Part shown: piece by piece, positions 27,486 to 36,530 of the stretch | Numbering within the stretch: position 1 is the stretch's first letter | How the letters are laid out: each line of letters starts with the position of its first letter | Assembly (NCBI GenBank): GCA_035279665.1 | Contig: DATEHI010000149.1 | Span: forward strand, 1 to 64,000 | Reading direction: 5' to 3' | Length of the DNA stretch: 64,000 nt | Source of the DNA: CF-13 sp035279665 | Lineage (GTDB): Bacteria; Chloroflexota; Dormibacteria; CF-121 | Notes under the pieces: model-generated | Seen by the model: the letters and a program-made list of their open reading frames with translations, nothing else | Database searches by the model: none | What the model was told of the DNA's origin: nothing | Position numbers and translations under genes: made by a program

Positions 27486-27875
27486 TTAGGTCTGGTTTGC
27501 GGCGTCCTTCAACCAGGGCAACGCCACGGATAGCGGAGCCACCAGCGTCAGGAACTGCTCGGGCGTCAGCCGCCGCCGCGAGGCCAGGCCGGTTGCCGCA
27601 TCACCGGTGGCCCACCAGGTGGGACTCTGCGGCGGATCGCCGGCGCGCTCGGCGGCGGCCTCGAAGATCTCCCGGTAGGAGTCGACTCCCAGCACCGTAC
27701 GCGCCTCGAGACGCGCGGCCTCGATGGCCGGCCGCGACGCGAGCCAGGCTTGCCGCTGCCGTTTGGCGATCAGGACCTTCGCCGGATCGCTGAGCCCGAG
27801 CAATCCCTGGTAGAAGCGATCTACCAGGGATCCGCTCGCGGCCGAATCGCCTTCCTTGACAAAGGCCCGGCTCAT
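27486..27875 (-). CDS. Small hypothetical protein downstream of lon
   Basis: 129 residues, start ATG 27875, beginning 10 bases after the lon stop on the same strand and therefore probably co-transcribed. Soluble, Ala/Arg-rich, predicted mostly helical; no Cys, no signal peptide. The first residues (MSRAFVKEGD) recall the N-termini of some small GreA/GreB-domain proteins, but the rest does not match that fold. I cannot name a function; a Lon substrate or adaptor is only a guess from position. Confidence 0.5.
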   Translation of the reverse strand: MSRAFVKEGDSAASGSLVDRFYQGLLGLSDPAKVLIAKRQRQAWLASRPAIEAARLEARTVLGVDSYREIFEAAAERAGDPPQSPTWWATGDAATGLASRRRLTPEQFLTLVAPLSVALPWLKDAANQT

Positions 27876-27885
27876 GGGTGAGCCG

Positions 27886-30222
27886 TCAGGCGGCCTGCGT
27901 CAGCGACGCGCCCATCGGTTCGAGGGCCCAGTCGAGGACCTCTCGCACATCCTTGGCCAGGTGAATCGTCATCGCATCGCGCACACTCTGCGGCAGATCG
28001 TCGAGGTCCGCCTCGTTGCGATACGGCAGGATGATCTCGGTCAGCCCCGCTCGATGCGCCGCCAGCAGCTTCTGCTTGACGCCGCCGATCGGCAGCACCT
28101 TGCCCTGCAGCGTCACCTCTCCCGTCATGCCGACCGTACTCTTCACCGGCCGCCCGCTGAGGAGGCTGACCAGCGCGGTCACCATCGTGACGCCCGCCGA
28201 CGGCCCGTCTTTCGGCACAGCGCCGGCGGGAACGTGGACGTGGATCGCCTTCTCCTCGAAGTCGGGTGCAATGCCGAGGTCTTTCGCGTGAGAGCGGACA
28301 TACGACAGCCCGATCTGCGCGGACTCCTTCATGACGTCGCCCAGCTGACCGGTGAGGGTCAGCCCGGATTTACCTTCCATGGCAGCGGCCTCGACGAAGA
28401 GAACCTCCCCGCCAATGCCGGTTACCGCCAGGCCGGTTGCAACGCCGGGAACTGATGTCCGCTCCGCCACTTCCTCGTGGAACTTTGCGCGACCAAGGTA
28501 CTTGGCGACGTCGTCGCCCGTGACCTGGATCGGCGCGGTCGCCTTGCCCGCTTCGATCTGCGTCGCGACCTTGCGGAGCAACCGCCCCAGCTCGCGTTCG
28601 AGATGGCGAACGCCGGCTTCACGGGTGTGCGAGGCGATGATCCGCCGAATGGCGTCGTCGCTCACGACCACCTCTTGGGCGGTGAGCCCGTTGCGATCCA
28701 GCTGCCGGCGGAGCAGGTGGTCACGCCCGATGGCAAGCTTTTCCTCTTCCGTGTAGCCGTCGAGCCGGATGATCTCCATCCGGTCGAGCAGGGGCCCGGG
28801 GATGGTGTCGGAAACGTTGGCCGTCGGGATGAAGAGCACTTCCGAAAGGTCGAGGTCGACCTCGAGATAGTGGTCGCGGAACGAGTGGTTCTGCGCCGGG
28901 TCGAGCACTTCCAGCAGCGCCGACGACGGGTCGCCGCGGTAGTCGCTGCCGACCTTGTCGATCTCGTCGAGCATGATCACCGGGTTGCTGGTTCCGGCTT
29001 CTTTGAGGGCGCGGGCGATCCGACCGGGCAGCGCACCAACATAGGTACGACGGTGACCCCGGATTTCCGCCTCGTCGTGAATCCCGCCGAGGGAGATGCG
29101 GGTGAACTTACGGCCGAGGGCGCGCGCGACGGACTCGCCGAGCGAGGTCTTGCCCACGCCGGGCGGTCCGACCAGGGTGATGATGGCACCGGAGCCTCGG
29201 CCACCGACCAGCGACAGCCCGCGCGCATCGCGCCGCTTGCGAACGGCAAGAAACTCGATGATCCGATCTTTGACATCATCCAGCCCGGTGTGGTCCTGAT
29301 CGAGGATCCGCCGAGCTTCGGTGACGTCGAACAGGTCGACGGTCTTCTTGTTCCAGGGCATGTCGAGCATCCAATCGAGGTAGTTGCGAATCCAACCGGC
29401 CTCGGGGTTTTGCTCGCTGGTTCGCTCCAGGCGTCCGAGCTCACGCTCGACTTCCTTGCGGACGGCCTCGGGCATGCCCGCCGCCTCGATCTTCTTGCGG
29501 TACTCGCCCGCAATGTCGCCATCAGCCTCGCCGAGCTCCTTTTTGATGGCCTCGATCTGCTGGCGCAGCAGGAACTCGCGTTGCCGCTTGTCCATTCCTT
29601 CCTGCACATCGTTGCGGATCTTGTCCTTGAGGGAGGCCTCCGCGAGGATCTCCCGGGTCCACTCGATCAACTTCTGCAGGCGTACCTCGACGTCGAGCGT
29701 TTCCAGGATTTCGACCTTGCGCTCGACAGACAGGTCCGGCGAATAACCGGACAGGTCTGCGAGATGGTTGGGCTTGTCGATGCCGTGCACCATCTGCACC
29801 ACCTCGGAGGCGCCGCGCAGCTCCAGCAGGTTCTCGATCAGGGCCTTGTACTCGCGGGCCAGGACGTGCGACGTCTCAGTCAGCGGATTGACATCCTGGG
29901 CCGGCTGCGCGACCACACGCAGGGCCGGGCCTGTCCCGGCGGCGGCGCTGCCCACCGAAGCCCGATACAGGCCCTGGAGGATCGCCACCTCGATGCCGTT
30001 TGGCAGTTTCCGGGAGTCCTCGAGCTTAGCGACCGTGCCGATCGCGGCGTACCGGCCTCCAACTCGAGGGACGAGCAAAACGAGACCGTCCCCCTGGCGG
30101 GCGGCGGCCACGGCGGCTTGTGCCTCCTCGCGCTCGAGTGGGATCGTGACCACCATGTTCGGCAGCACTACTCCGTTCGTCAGCGGGAGTAGGGGAATGA
30201 AATCAGTTTTTTGTTCGGGCAT
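27886..30222 (-). CDS. lon: ATP-dependent protease La (LonA)
   Basis: A 778-residue cytoplasmic AAA+ protease that degrades misfolded and regulatory proteins. It has the N-terminal LAN domain (IPLLPLTNGVVLPNMVVTIPL), a helical linker (QREFLLRQQIEAIKKELGE), Walker A LVGPPGVGKTSLG, Walker B VIMLDEIDKVG, and the peptidase domain with catalytic Ser675 in KDGPSAG and Lys716 in PIGGVKQKLLAAHRAG. Length is close to E. coli Lon (784). A good AAGGAG precedes the ATG. No CIRCE- or HAIR-type heat-shock operator is visible upstream. Confidence 0.97.
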   Translation of the reverse strand: MPEQKTDFIPLLPLTNGVVLPNMVVTIPLEREEAQAAVAAARQGDGLVLLVPRVGGRYAAIGTVAKLEDSRKLPNGIEVAILQGLYRASVGSAAAGTGPALRVVAQPAQDVNPLTETSHVLAREYKALIENLLELRGASEVVQMVHGIDKPNHLADLSGYSPDLSVERKVEILETLDVEVRLQKLIEWTREILAEASLKDKIRNDVQEGMDKRQREFLLRQQIEAIKKELGEADGDIAGEYRKKIEAAGMPEAVRKEVERELGRLERTSEQNPEAGWIRNYLDWMLDMPWNKKTVDLFDVTEARRILDQDHTGLDDVKDRIIEFLAVRKRRDARGLSLVGGRGSGAIITLVGPPGVGKTSLGESVARALGRKFTRISLGGIHDEAEIRGHRRTYVGALPGRIARALKEAGTSNPVIMLDEIDKVGSDYRGDPSSALLEVLDPAQNHSFRDHYLEVDLDLSEVLFIPTANVSDTIPGPLLDRMEIIRLDGYTEEEKLAIGRDHLLRRQLDRNGLTAQEVVVSDDAIRRIIASHTREAGVRHLERELGRLLRKVATQIEAGKATAPIQVTGDDVAKYLGRAKFHEEVAERTSVPGVATGLAVTGIGGEVLFVEAAAMEGKSGLTLTGQLGDVMKESAQIGLSYVRSHAKDLGIAPDFEEKAIHVHVPAGAVPKDGPSAGVTMVTALVSLLSGRPVKSTVGMTGEVTLQGKVLPIGGVKQKLLAAHRAGLTEIILPYRNEADLDDLPQSVRDAMTIHLAKDVREVLDWALEPMGASLTQAA

Positions 30223-30240
30223 TGCTTGCTTCTCCTTCTA

Positions 30241-30254
30241 GTCTCGTCAGAGAC
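30241..30254. promoter_or_regulatory. Short inverted repeat in the lon leader
   Basis: GTCTC-GTCA-GAGAC lies 19-32 bases upstream of the lon ATG, just before the Shine-Dalgarno. It could be a small operator or a leader hairpin; five-base arms make chance occurrence plausible. Confidence 0.25.
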
Positions 30255-30319
30255 AACCGGCGAGACCTTAGGTTTATGCCCAAATCAGGGCCGGCCAAAC
30301 GACCCGGGCCGCCGGCGGC

Positions 30320-30922
30320 TCAGCTCGCGGTCGGCCGGGTATTCGGTCCGTTGCCGGCCGCGACCAGCGGGCGGATGACGTCGTCGATCGCGGCGGCGAC
30401 CAGCCCGGGAGGCCGTGACCCATCGATGAGCCTGAGCTTGCCTTGATCGCGGTAGTATCCGATCAAGGGCGCGGTCTGGTCGAGGAAGACGTCGATCCGG
30501 TGAACGGCGATGTCCGGGCGGTCGTCCTGGCGGTGCCGCTGGCCCAGCCGGTCCAGCAGCGCCTGGCGGTCAACCTGCAGATAGAGGACCGCATCGAGCG
30601 GACGCTGCAACTCCGCCAGCATCGCGTCCAGGGCTTGTGCTTGCGGCACGGTCCTCGGAAACCCGTCGAGGATGAAGCCGGCGTCGGTATCGGGCTGGGA
30701 CAGCCGGTGCCGGATGATGTCGACCACGAGCTGATCCGGCACTAACTCGCCGCGGTCGAGGTAGGAACGGACTCGCTGACCCTGCGGCGTTCCGGCGTCG
30801 ACCTGGGCGCGCAGGATGTCGCCGGTGGCGATCGCCGGAATCCGGTATTGCGCCGTCAGCCGGGCGGCCTGGGTCCCCTTTCCCGAGCCCGGGGGTCCGA
30901 GCAGGACGAGATCCAGCGCCAT
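30320..30922 (-). CDS. adk: Adenylate kinase, short-LID form
   Basis: A 200-residue enzyme that interconverts ATP + AMP and 2 ADP. P-loop LLGPPGSGKGTQA, AMP-binding ATGDILRAQV and ILDGFPRTVPQAQAL are canonical. The LID segment is short (RLGQRHRQDDRPDIAVHRI) and has no Cys-based zinc finger. The ATG lies two bases after the mtgA stop, so both share a transcript. adk is outside its usual ribosomal-protein operon here. Confidence 0.95.
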   Translation of the reverse strand: MALDLVLLGPPGSGKGTQAARLTAQYRIPAIATGDILRAQVDAGTPQGQRVRSYLDRGELVPDQLVVDIIRHRLSQPDTDAGFILDGFPRTVPQAQALDAMLAELQRPLDAVLYLQVDRQALLDRLGQRHRQDDRPDIAVHRIDVFLDQTAPLIGYYRDQGKLRLIDGSRPPGLVAAAIDDVIRPLVAAGNGPNTRPTAS

Positions 30923-30924
30923 GG

Positions 30925-31659
30925 CTACTTGCAGGGGAAGCCGATCGACTCGGCATAGGCGGCGGCGGCTTGTTCCTGGCTGATATAGCCATCGTGCGCC
31001 ATTTGGGCCAGGACGTTGAACTGCCGAGCTCGGGCGGAGCAGGGATTGCGGTACAGGTCGTAGTAGGAGGGCGACTGGGGGAGGCCGGCCAGCATCGATG
31101 CCTGGGCCAGGTCGAGCTGAGCCGGGGGAATGTGGAAGTAGATCTGGGAGGCCATGCCGATTCCGTAAGCGCCGTGCCCGTAGTAGACCGCGTTGAAGTA
31201 ATTCTCGAGAATCGTGTGCTTGTCGAAGCGCGACTCCACCTTCAAGGCGAGCAGAAGATTCTCCGGCTTACGCCAGCCGTCATCATCGTTGTTCATGTAC
31301 AGGACTTTCATCAGCTGCTGGCTGAGGGTGCTGCCGCCCTGCAGAGCCCGGTGATGGTAGAGGTCGGTCAGGACGGCGCGGATCAGGCCCTGGGTGTCGA
31401 TGCCACTGTGCTGGTAAAAGCGCTCGTCCTCGATGGCGATCAGCGCCTCGCTCAGTTGATCCGGAATATCCCTGAGCCGGACTCGCGTTCCACCGTGCTG
31501 CTGGAGGACGGCATCCACCCGCTTGGGCATGTCGTCCACCGAAGGGGTGACGAGCAGCCCGATGCCGGTGGCAATTCCCAGCAGCGCCGGCAATCCCAGG
31601 GCTGCCGCAACGATCACGGCAACCAACCGTTGTCGTCGCGTCCCCGCAGGCCCCCTCAT
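30925..31659 (-). CDS. mtgA: Monofunctional peptidoglycan glycosyltransferase (GT51)
   Basis: A 244-residue membrane-anchored enzyme that polymerises lipid II into glycan strands. One N-terminal helix (about residues 11-36) anchors the GT51 domain, which has catalytic Glu77 in IEDERFYQHSGID, GGSTLSQQLMK and the later KVESRFDKHTILENYFNAVYYG and ASMLAGLPQSP. There is no transpeptidase domain, so it is a complete monofunctional enzyme, not a cut-off PBP. The ATG lies 9 bases after TAGAAT. adk follows at 2 bases. Confidence 0.9.
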   Translation of the reverse strand: MRGPAGTRRQRLVAVIVAAALGLPALLGIATGIGLLVTPSVDDMPKRVDAVLQQHGGTRVRLRDIPDQLSEALIAIEDERFYQHSGIDTQGLIRAVLTDLYHHRALQGGSTLSQQLMKVLYMNNDDDGWRKPENLLLALKVESRFDKHTILENYFNAVYYGHGAYGIGMASQIYFHIPPAQLDLAQASMLAGLPQSPSYYDLYRNPCSARARQFNVLAQMAHDGYISQEQAAAAYAESIGFPCK

Positions 31660-31668
31660 TGCCGGACG

Positions 31669-31674
31669 ATTCTA
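31669..31674 (-). promoter_or_regulatory. -10 box for mtgA-adk
   Basis: TAGAAT on the minus strand, 9 bases before ATG 31659, in the divergent region with pdxS. No Shine-Dalgarno follows, so near-leaderless initiation is likely. Confidence 0.45.
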
Positions 31675-31763
31675 GTGTCGCGCTCCGCTATTTGCCGGGC
31701 TGGCCGCGACCCACTCGTCACTCGGCGTCCACGAGTTCAGCCTGAATTGCCTCGGGCCAGCGG

Positions 31764-31769
31764 TAAAAT
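31764..31769 (+). promoter_or_regulatory. -10 box for leaderless pdxS-pdxT
   Basis: TAAAAT ends 6 bases before GTG 31776. It supports the GTG as true start, since an mRNA beginning there would carry no leader. Confidence 0.5.
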
Positions 31770-31775
31770 GAGGCT

Positions 31776-32684
31776 GTGGCGGAGGGACCCAGCGGGGTGA
31801 GCGAGCGGAAGGGGACCTGGAAGGTCAAGGCCGGGCTGGCCGAGATGCTCAAGGGCGGCGTCATCATGGACGTCGTTACCGCCGAGCAGGCCAAGATCGC
31901 CGAGGACGCCGGCGCGGTCGCGGTGATGGCCCTGGAGCGGGTACCCGCCGATATCCGTCGTGAGGGCGGCGTCGCCCGGATGAGCGATCCAGCGCTGATC
32001 ACCGCCATCATCGAGGCGGTCACGATCCCGGTGATGGCGAAGTGCCGGATCGGACATTTCGTGGAGGCCCAGATCCTGGAGTCGCTCGGAGTCGACTACA
32101 TCGACGAAAGCGAGGTCCTCACGCCGGCCGACGAGGAACACCACATCAACAAGCACCCCTTCAAGGTGCCCTTCGTCTGCGGCTGCCGGGATCTCGGTGA
32201 GGCACTTCGACGAATAGCCGAAGGCGCGGCGATGATCCGCACCAAGGGTGAGGCCGGCACAGGCAATGTCGTCGAGGCGGTACGGCACATGCGCGCCGTC
32301 ACCAGCGCCATCCGCAAGCTTCATGCTGCCGGCCCCGAGGAACTGGTCATGGAGGCCAAGCGCATCGGTGCACCATCTGACCTGCTGGAAGAAACGGCTC
32401 GGCTCGGCCGCCTCCCGGTCGTCAATTTTGCTGCGGGCGGCATCGCGACGCCGGCCGACGCGGCGCTGATGATGCAGCTGGGTTGCGACGGCATCTTCGT
32501 CGGCTCGGGCATCTTCAAAGCGGAGAACCCTTCCGCGCGCGCCAAGGCGATCGTGGCGGCGACCACGTATTTCGACCGGCCGGACATCCTGGCCGACGCT
32601 TCCAAGAGCCTCGGCAAAGCGATGCGGGGGCTGGAGATTGGGGCGATTCCCCAGGAGGAGCTGCTCGCCGGCAGAGGCTGGTGA
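31776..32684 (+). CDS. pdxS: Pyridoxal 5'-phosphate synthase, synthase subunit
   Basis: A 302-residue TIM-barrel subunit that builds PLP from ribose 5-phosphate, glyceraldehyde 3-phosphate and ammonia. Nearly every family signature is present: GGVIMDVVTAEQAKIAEDAGAVAVMALERVPADIR, VMAKCRIGHFVEAQILE with catalytic Lys, IRTKGEAGTGNVVEAVRHMR with the second Lys, and NFAAGGIATPADAALMMQLG. pdxT overlaps its stop by GTGA, so the synthase and glutaminase subunits are translationally coupled. This is the DXP-independent B6 route. Confidence 0.97.
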   Translation: MAEGPSGVSERKGTWKVKAGLAEMLKGGVIMDVVTAEQAKIAEDAGAVAVMALERVPADIRREGGVARMSDPALITAIIEAVTIPVMAKCRIGHFVEAQILESLGVDYIDESEVLTPADEEHHINKHPFKVPFVCGCRDLGEALRRIAEGAAMIRTKGEAGTGNVVEAVRHMRAVTSAIRKLHAAGPEELVMEAKRIGAPSDLLEETARLGRLPVVNFAAGGIATPADAALMMQLGCDGIFVGSGIFKAENPSARAKAIVAATTYFDRPDILADASKSLGKAMRGLEIGAIPQEELLAGRGW

Positions 32685-33271
32685 CGAGTACACGCCGCCG
32701 GGTCGGCGTCCTTGCGCTGCAGGGCGATTTTCGGGAACACCTGGCGGCGCTGCGCGCTTGCGAGGTGGAGGGCGTTCCCATCCGCGTCGCCGGTGAGATG
32801 GAGGCGGTCGACGCCCTGATCCTGCCCGGGGGGGAGAGCACGACGATGGCGCACCTGATGGACCCCGCGCTGAAGCAATCGATCCAGCAGCGCAGTGCGG
32901 CCGGCATGCCGGTGATGGGGACCTGCGCCGGCATGATCCTGATGGCGAACGAGATCGAGGACGGCCGGCCGGACCAGGAGCCGCTGAAGTTGATGGACAT
33001 CAGGGTCCGGCGCAACGCCTACGGCCGGCAGATAGACAGCTTCGAAGCGGAGGTGGAGTCCGCGGCCATCGGCGGAGCCGCGCCGGCGGTGTTCATCCGT
33101 GCCCCGCAGCTCACCGAGCGGGCGCCGGAGGTCGAGGAACTCGCGCGCCACGGGGATCAGACGGTTGCGGTCAAGCAAGGCAACCGCCTGGCGCTCGCTT
33201 TCCACCCCGAGCTGACGTCCGACCGGCGCTGGCATCAGTACTTCCTGTCGCTCGATGGCCAGGCGAAATGA
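32681..33271 (+). CDS. pdxT: Pyridoxal 5'-phosphate synthase, glutaminase subunit
   Basis: A 196-residue class I amidotransferase that supplies ammonia to PdxS. Start signature VGVLALQGDFREHLAAL, LPGGESTTMAHLM, nucleophile Cys in MGTCAGMILMA, and His-Glu in AFHPELTSD. GTG start in a GTGA overlap with pdxS. The stop overlaps the ATG of the following acetyltransferase-like gene, extending the operon. Confidence 0.96.
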   Translation: MTSTRRRVGVLALQGDFREHLAALRACEVEGVPIRVAGEMEAVDALILPGGESTTMAHLMDPALKQSIQQRSAAGMPVMGTCAGMILMANEIEDGRPDQEPLKLMDIRVRRNAYGRQIDSFEAEVESAAIGGAAPAVFIRAPQLTERAPEVEELARHGDQTVAVKQGNRLALAFHPELTSDRRWHQYFLSLDGQAK

Positions 33272-34275
33272 CGCTCAGGGTCCGTCCGGCACAACTAAAA
33301 GACCTCGCCGCCATCGAGGCGCTCTACCGGCAGCAGGTGCGGGAGGCGGAGCGCTCTCCGCTCAAGCGCCAGTTCGCCTCATCACGGCTGTGGTTCCTCT
33401 TGAACAGCACCTTCTCCTCGATCCTGCCGATCACATCGACCGCCGACTACGTCTATGTCATGGAGGATTCGCGCCGGCGCGCCATCCAGGGGTTCGTCCA
33501 GGCTGAGACTGCCGCCCTGGGCCCGAATGCCTGGCAGATCCTGAACCTCTGCCTCAGCCCGGACCTCGACCGTTTCAATGATGGGACGGCGCTGCTCGAT
33601 CACCTCTTCAACGAGGGCTTGAATCGTGGCGTGACGAAGTTCGTGGTACGCGTGCCGGTGGATGACCCCGTAGCTGATCTCTTCCGTGCCCGCGGTTTCA
33701 GCGCCTATGCCACCGAGCATGCCCTTCTCAGCGAGGCGGTCGCGCCCCGGCCTGCACCCGCGCTGGCGGGCTGGCGACCGATGCGTCGCGGCGATGAGCT
33801 CGGCCTCTACCTTCTTTATTGCGCCACCACACCGAAATCGGTCGCGGCGGTGGAGGCCGCCAACTTCGCCGAGTGGCGCCGCAGCTTCGCGGTCGGACTT
33901 CGGGGCGCCCGAATGCCGCGCCGCGCCGGCCAGCCGCGCTTCGTCGTCGAGCGGGTCCAGGTGGTCGGTTGGATGAGCCTCGTGCCCGGCGGGGGTGGAC
34001 GCCCGCATACGCTGGGCCTGATGGCGGCGGGCCAACCGGCGGAGCTATGGGCCGCCCTACTTCAGCGGTCGCTCGCCTACCTCGCCCAGCATCATTCGGG
34101 TGCGGTCTGGTGCAGTCTGCGGCATTATGACGAGGCAGGCATCCGGTTGCTGCGCGGCGAGGGCTTCGAAGTGATCGCCTCCCAAACGCTGATGGTGCGG
34201 GAGCTGCCGTTGAAGGTCCCCGCCCGAATGCGGGTAAGAATTAAGGAGAAGCGACTGGTACCCCAATATGGCTGA
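33268..34275 (+). CDS. GNAT-like N-acetyltransferase domain protein
   Basis: A 335-residue protein that looks like two tandem GNAT-type modules. Residues 1-160 begin LRVRPAQLKDLAAIEALYRQQV and include ILNLCLSPDLDRFNDGTALLDHLFNEGL (an altered acetyl-CoA-binding region) and FRARGFSAYATEHALL. Residues 170-325 have WRPMRRGDELGLYLLY and RLLRGEGFEVIASQTLMV. The usual Q/RxxGxG/A loop is poorly kept in both halves, so catalytic activity is uncertain. Coupled to pdxT (ATGA) and overlapping the next gene by 8 bases. Confidence 0.6.
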   Translation: MTLRVRPAQLKDLAAIEALYRQQVREAERSPLKRQFASSRLWFLLNSTFSSILPITSTADYVYVMEDSRRRAIQGFVQAETAALGPNAWQILNLCLSPDLDRFNDGTALLDHLFNEGLNRGVTKFVVRVPVDDPVADLFRARGFSAYATEHALLSEAVAPRPAPALAGWRPMRRGDELGLYLLYCATTPKSVAAVEAANFAEWRRSFAVGLRGARMPRRAGQPRFVVERVQVVGWMSLVPGGGGRPHTLGLMAAGQPAELWAALLQRSLAYLAQHHSGAVWCSLRHYDEAGIRLLRGEGFEVIASQTLMVRELPLKVPARMRVRIKEKRLVPQYG

Positions 34276-35836
34276 AGCAATGCATGAACTCAGGCGATCC
34301 AACAACGGTCTGACCGACGCCGATCCAGGGGAGCTCGACCTGCTCTTCCAGGCGCTGCCGCCGCATCTCAACCGGGCGGTCAAGCGTCTCGATCATCAGG
34401 GCCTGCTGCTGGAGGTCGTCCTCGACCTCGGACGCGAGCCCGAGGCCCGCTTTCCCGACCACGAGGTCATCCTCGACGACACGCCGGTCACCTCGGAAGA
34501 CCTCGAGTTCGTGGCCACACGGGTGGGTTCGTTCGGTGACGACAACCGGGCCGGCATCGAGCGGACGCTACATCGCATTTCCGCGATCCGCAATCGCAGC
34601 GGCCAGATCGTTGGCCTGACCTGCCGCGTGGGCCGTGCCATCACCGGGACGATCGACATCATCAAAGACATGGTGATTGGCGGAAAAAGCATTCTCTTGC
34701 TCGGCCGCCCAGGCATCGGCAAGACGACCATGCTCCGCGAGTGCGCCCGCGTGCTCGCCGACGAGATGAAAAAGCGAGTCGTCATCGTCGACACCTCCAA
34801 CGAGATCGGTGGCGACGGCGACATTCCCCACCCGGGGATCGGCCGCTCGCGCCGGATGCAGGTCCGCACGCCCGCCTTGCAACATGCGGTCATGATCGAG
34901 GCCGTCGAGAACCACATGCCGCAGGTGATCGTCATCGACGAGATCGGCACCGAGCTGGAAGCGGTGGCGGCGCGCACCATCGCCGAGCGCGGCGTGCAGC
35001 TGGTCGCGACCGCGCACGGGAATTCGCTGGAGAACCTGCTCGTCAACCCAACCCTCAACGACCTGCTGGGCGGCATCCAGACGGTCACGCTCTCCGACGA
35101 AGAGGCCCGCCGCCGCGGGACCCAGAAGTCGGTCCTCGAACGCAAATCACCCCCCACCTTCGACGTGCTGGTCGAGATCCACGACCGCGATCGCCTGGCC
35201 ATCCACCAGCCACTGGCGGAGGTGGTCGATGCGGCGTTGCGTGGCACCCTCAAGCCGCCCCAGATGCGGATCCGCGGCGCCGATGGTGCCATCGTGGCGA
35301 GGATTGCCGAGGCGGCGCCGATGCGAACCGCGGCCGTACGCGAGCCCCTCGAAGCGCCCCGGTCGCGCAGTCTTCACGAGACGGTGTCGGTCTTTCCGTA
35401 CGGCGTCAGCCGCAACTACCTGGAGCAGGCGATCAACGAGCTCAAGGTCCCAATCCGCGTCCAGAACCACATCGAGGAGGCGGACCTCATTGTTACGCTG
35501 AAGAATTACTACCGGCGCAAGGACTCGCCGCTCAAGGAGGCGGAAGCCGACGGCATCCCGATCCAGGTGCTGAAGAGCAACACCATCACCCAGATCAAGA
35601 ATGCGCTCAGCCGCGTGTATCAGCTGGACACGCCCGACCCGACAGAGTCGGCGTTGCAGGAGACCCTGGAGGGTATCAGCCGGGCAAAGGCGACCAATTC
35701 GATGGTCGAGCTCTCCCCGCAAAACGCCTACGTGCGCCGCTTGCAGCACCAGCTGGTCGAGCGTCACGAGCTGACGGCGCGCAGCACCGGGAAGGAACCG
35801 AATCGGCGGTTGCGCATCTACACCACCGCGGACTGA
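34268..35836 (+). CDS. Ycf45-like AAA ATPase with C-terminal R3H domain
   Basis: A 522-residue P-loop ATPase of the SpoIIIAA/Ycf45 group: Walker A LLLGRPGIGKTTML, Walker B VIVIDEIGTELEAVAART, then LVATAHGNSLENLLVNPTL and RGTQKSVLERKSPPTFDVLVEI. The C-terminus has the single-stranded nucleic acid-binding R3H motif (VELSPQNAYVRRLQHQLVERHELTARS, then GKEPNRRLRIY). The full-length form with R3H is typical of cyanobacteria and Chloroflexota; function unknown, perhaps RNA or DNA remodelling. A purine-rich AAGGAG lies over 20 bases before the ATG, too far to act normally. Confidence 0.85.
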   Translation: MAEAMHELRRSNNGLTDADPGELDLLFQALPPHLNRAVKRLDHQGLLLEVVLDLGREPEARFPDHEVILDDTPVTSEDLEFVATRVGSFGDDNRAGIERTLHRISAIRNRSGQIVGLTCRVGRAITGTIDIIKDMVIGGKSILLLGRPGIGKTTMLRECARVLADEMKKRVVIVDTSNEIGGDGDIPHPGIGRSRRMQVRTPALQHAVMIEAVENHMPQVIVIDEIGTELEAVAARTIAERGVQLVATAHGNSLENLLVNPTLNDLLGGIQTVTLSDEEARRRGTQKSVLERKSPPTFDVLVEIHDRDRLAIHQPLAEVVDAALRGTLKPPQMRIRGADGAIVARIAEAAPMRTAAVREPLEAPRSRSLHETVSVFPYGVSRNYLEQAINELKVPIRVQNHIEEADLIVTLKNYYRRKDSPLKEAEADGIPIQVLKSNTITQIKNALSRVYQLDTPDPTESALQETLEGISRAKATNSMVELSPQNAYVRRLQHQLVERHELTARSTGKEPNRRLRIYTTAD

Positions 35837-35858
35837 ACTCGCTATAGTTCAGCGCGAG

Positions 35859-36530
35859 GTGGAAACCGCGGGGAAGCCAGGCGGGTTCTTCATCAGCTTC
35901 GAGGGGCCGGAGGGCGGCGGGAAGTCGACCCAGATCCATCGGCTGGCGGCGGCGCTGGCCGAGCGGGGCTATCCGGTGTGGACGACCCGCGAACCGGGCG
36001 GCACCAGGGTGGGGGAGATGATCCGTCCCATCTTGCTGGGCCAGCAACAGACCCGGATCACCCCCTGGTCGGAGGCGCTGCTCTTTACCGCGGCACGAGC
36101 CCAGCATGTCGAGGAAGTGATCCGCCCGCGTCTGGCGCGAGGCGAGCTGGTGCTCTGCGATCGCTACGGTGATTCGACGCTCGCCTACCAGGGATTTGGC
36201 CGAGGGCTCGACCTGGACACGCTGCGACGGTTGCAGTCACAGGCCACTGGTGGGCTTCAACCAGGTCTGACGATCTTGCTCAACCTGCCGGTCGAGACCG
36301 GCCTGTCCAGGATTCCCCGCCCGGCGCAGGACCGGCTGGATCGGGAGACGGCGACTTTTCACCAGCGCGTCCGTGCCGGATACCAGGAGATGGCGGCGGC
36401 TGACCCGCGGCGCTGGCGCGAGGTGGACGCCGCGGCCGATCAGGATCAGGTTGCCGCGCGCATCCTCGCGCTGGTCAGCGAGGCGCTGGCGCAAGCCGGC
36501 GTCCGCCCGGCGGAGCGGCGATCGGCATGA
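35859..36530 (+). CDS. tmk: Thymidylate kinase
   Basis: A 223-residue dTMP kinase giving dTDP. P-loop FEGPEGGGKSTQ, dTMP-binding TTREPGGTRVGE, the DRY-type motif LCDRYGDSTLAYQGFGRG, and a LID with RIPRPAQDRLDRE. GTG start; a TATAGT at 35843-35848 is 10 bases upstream and may be its -10 box. The ATG of darA overlaps the stop (ATGA), the same tmk-darA pairing seen in Firmicutes. Confidence 0.95.
   Translation: METAGKPGGFFISFEGPEGGGKSTQIHRLAAALAERGYPVWTTREPGGTRVGEMIRPILLGQQQTRITPWSEALLFTAARAQHVEEVIRPRLARGELVLCDRYGDSTLAYQGFGRGLDLDTLRRLQSQATGGLQPGLTILLNLPVETGLSRIPRPAQDRLDRETATFHQRVRAGYQEMAAADPRRWREVDAAADQDQVAARILALVSEALAQAGVRPAERRSA

Noticed and set aside
28477..30192. 571-residue open frame on the strand opposite lon
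   Set aside because: Antisense shadow of a GC-rich gene. lon has complete catalytic motifs, while this frame shows no domain.
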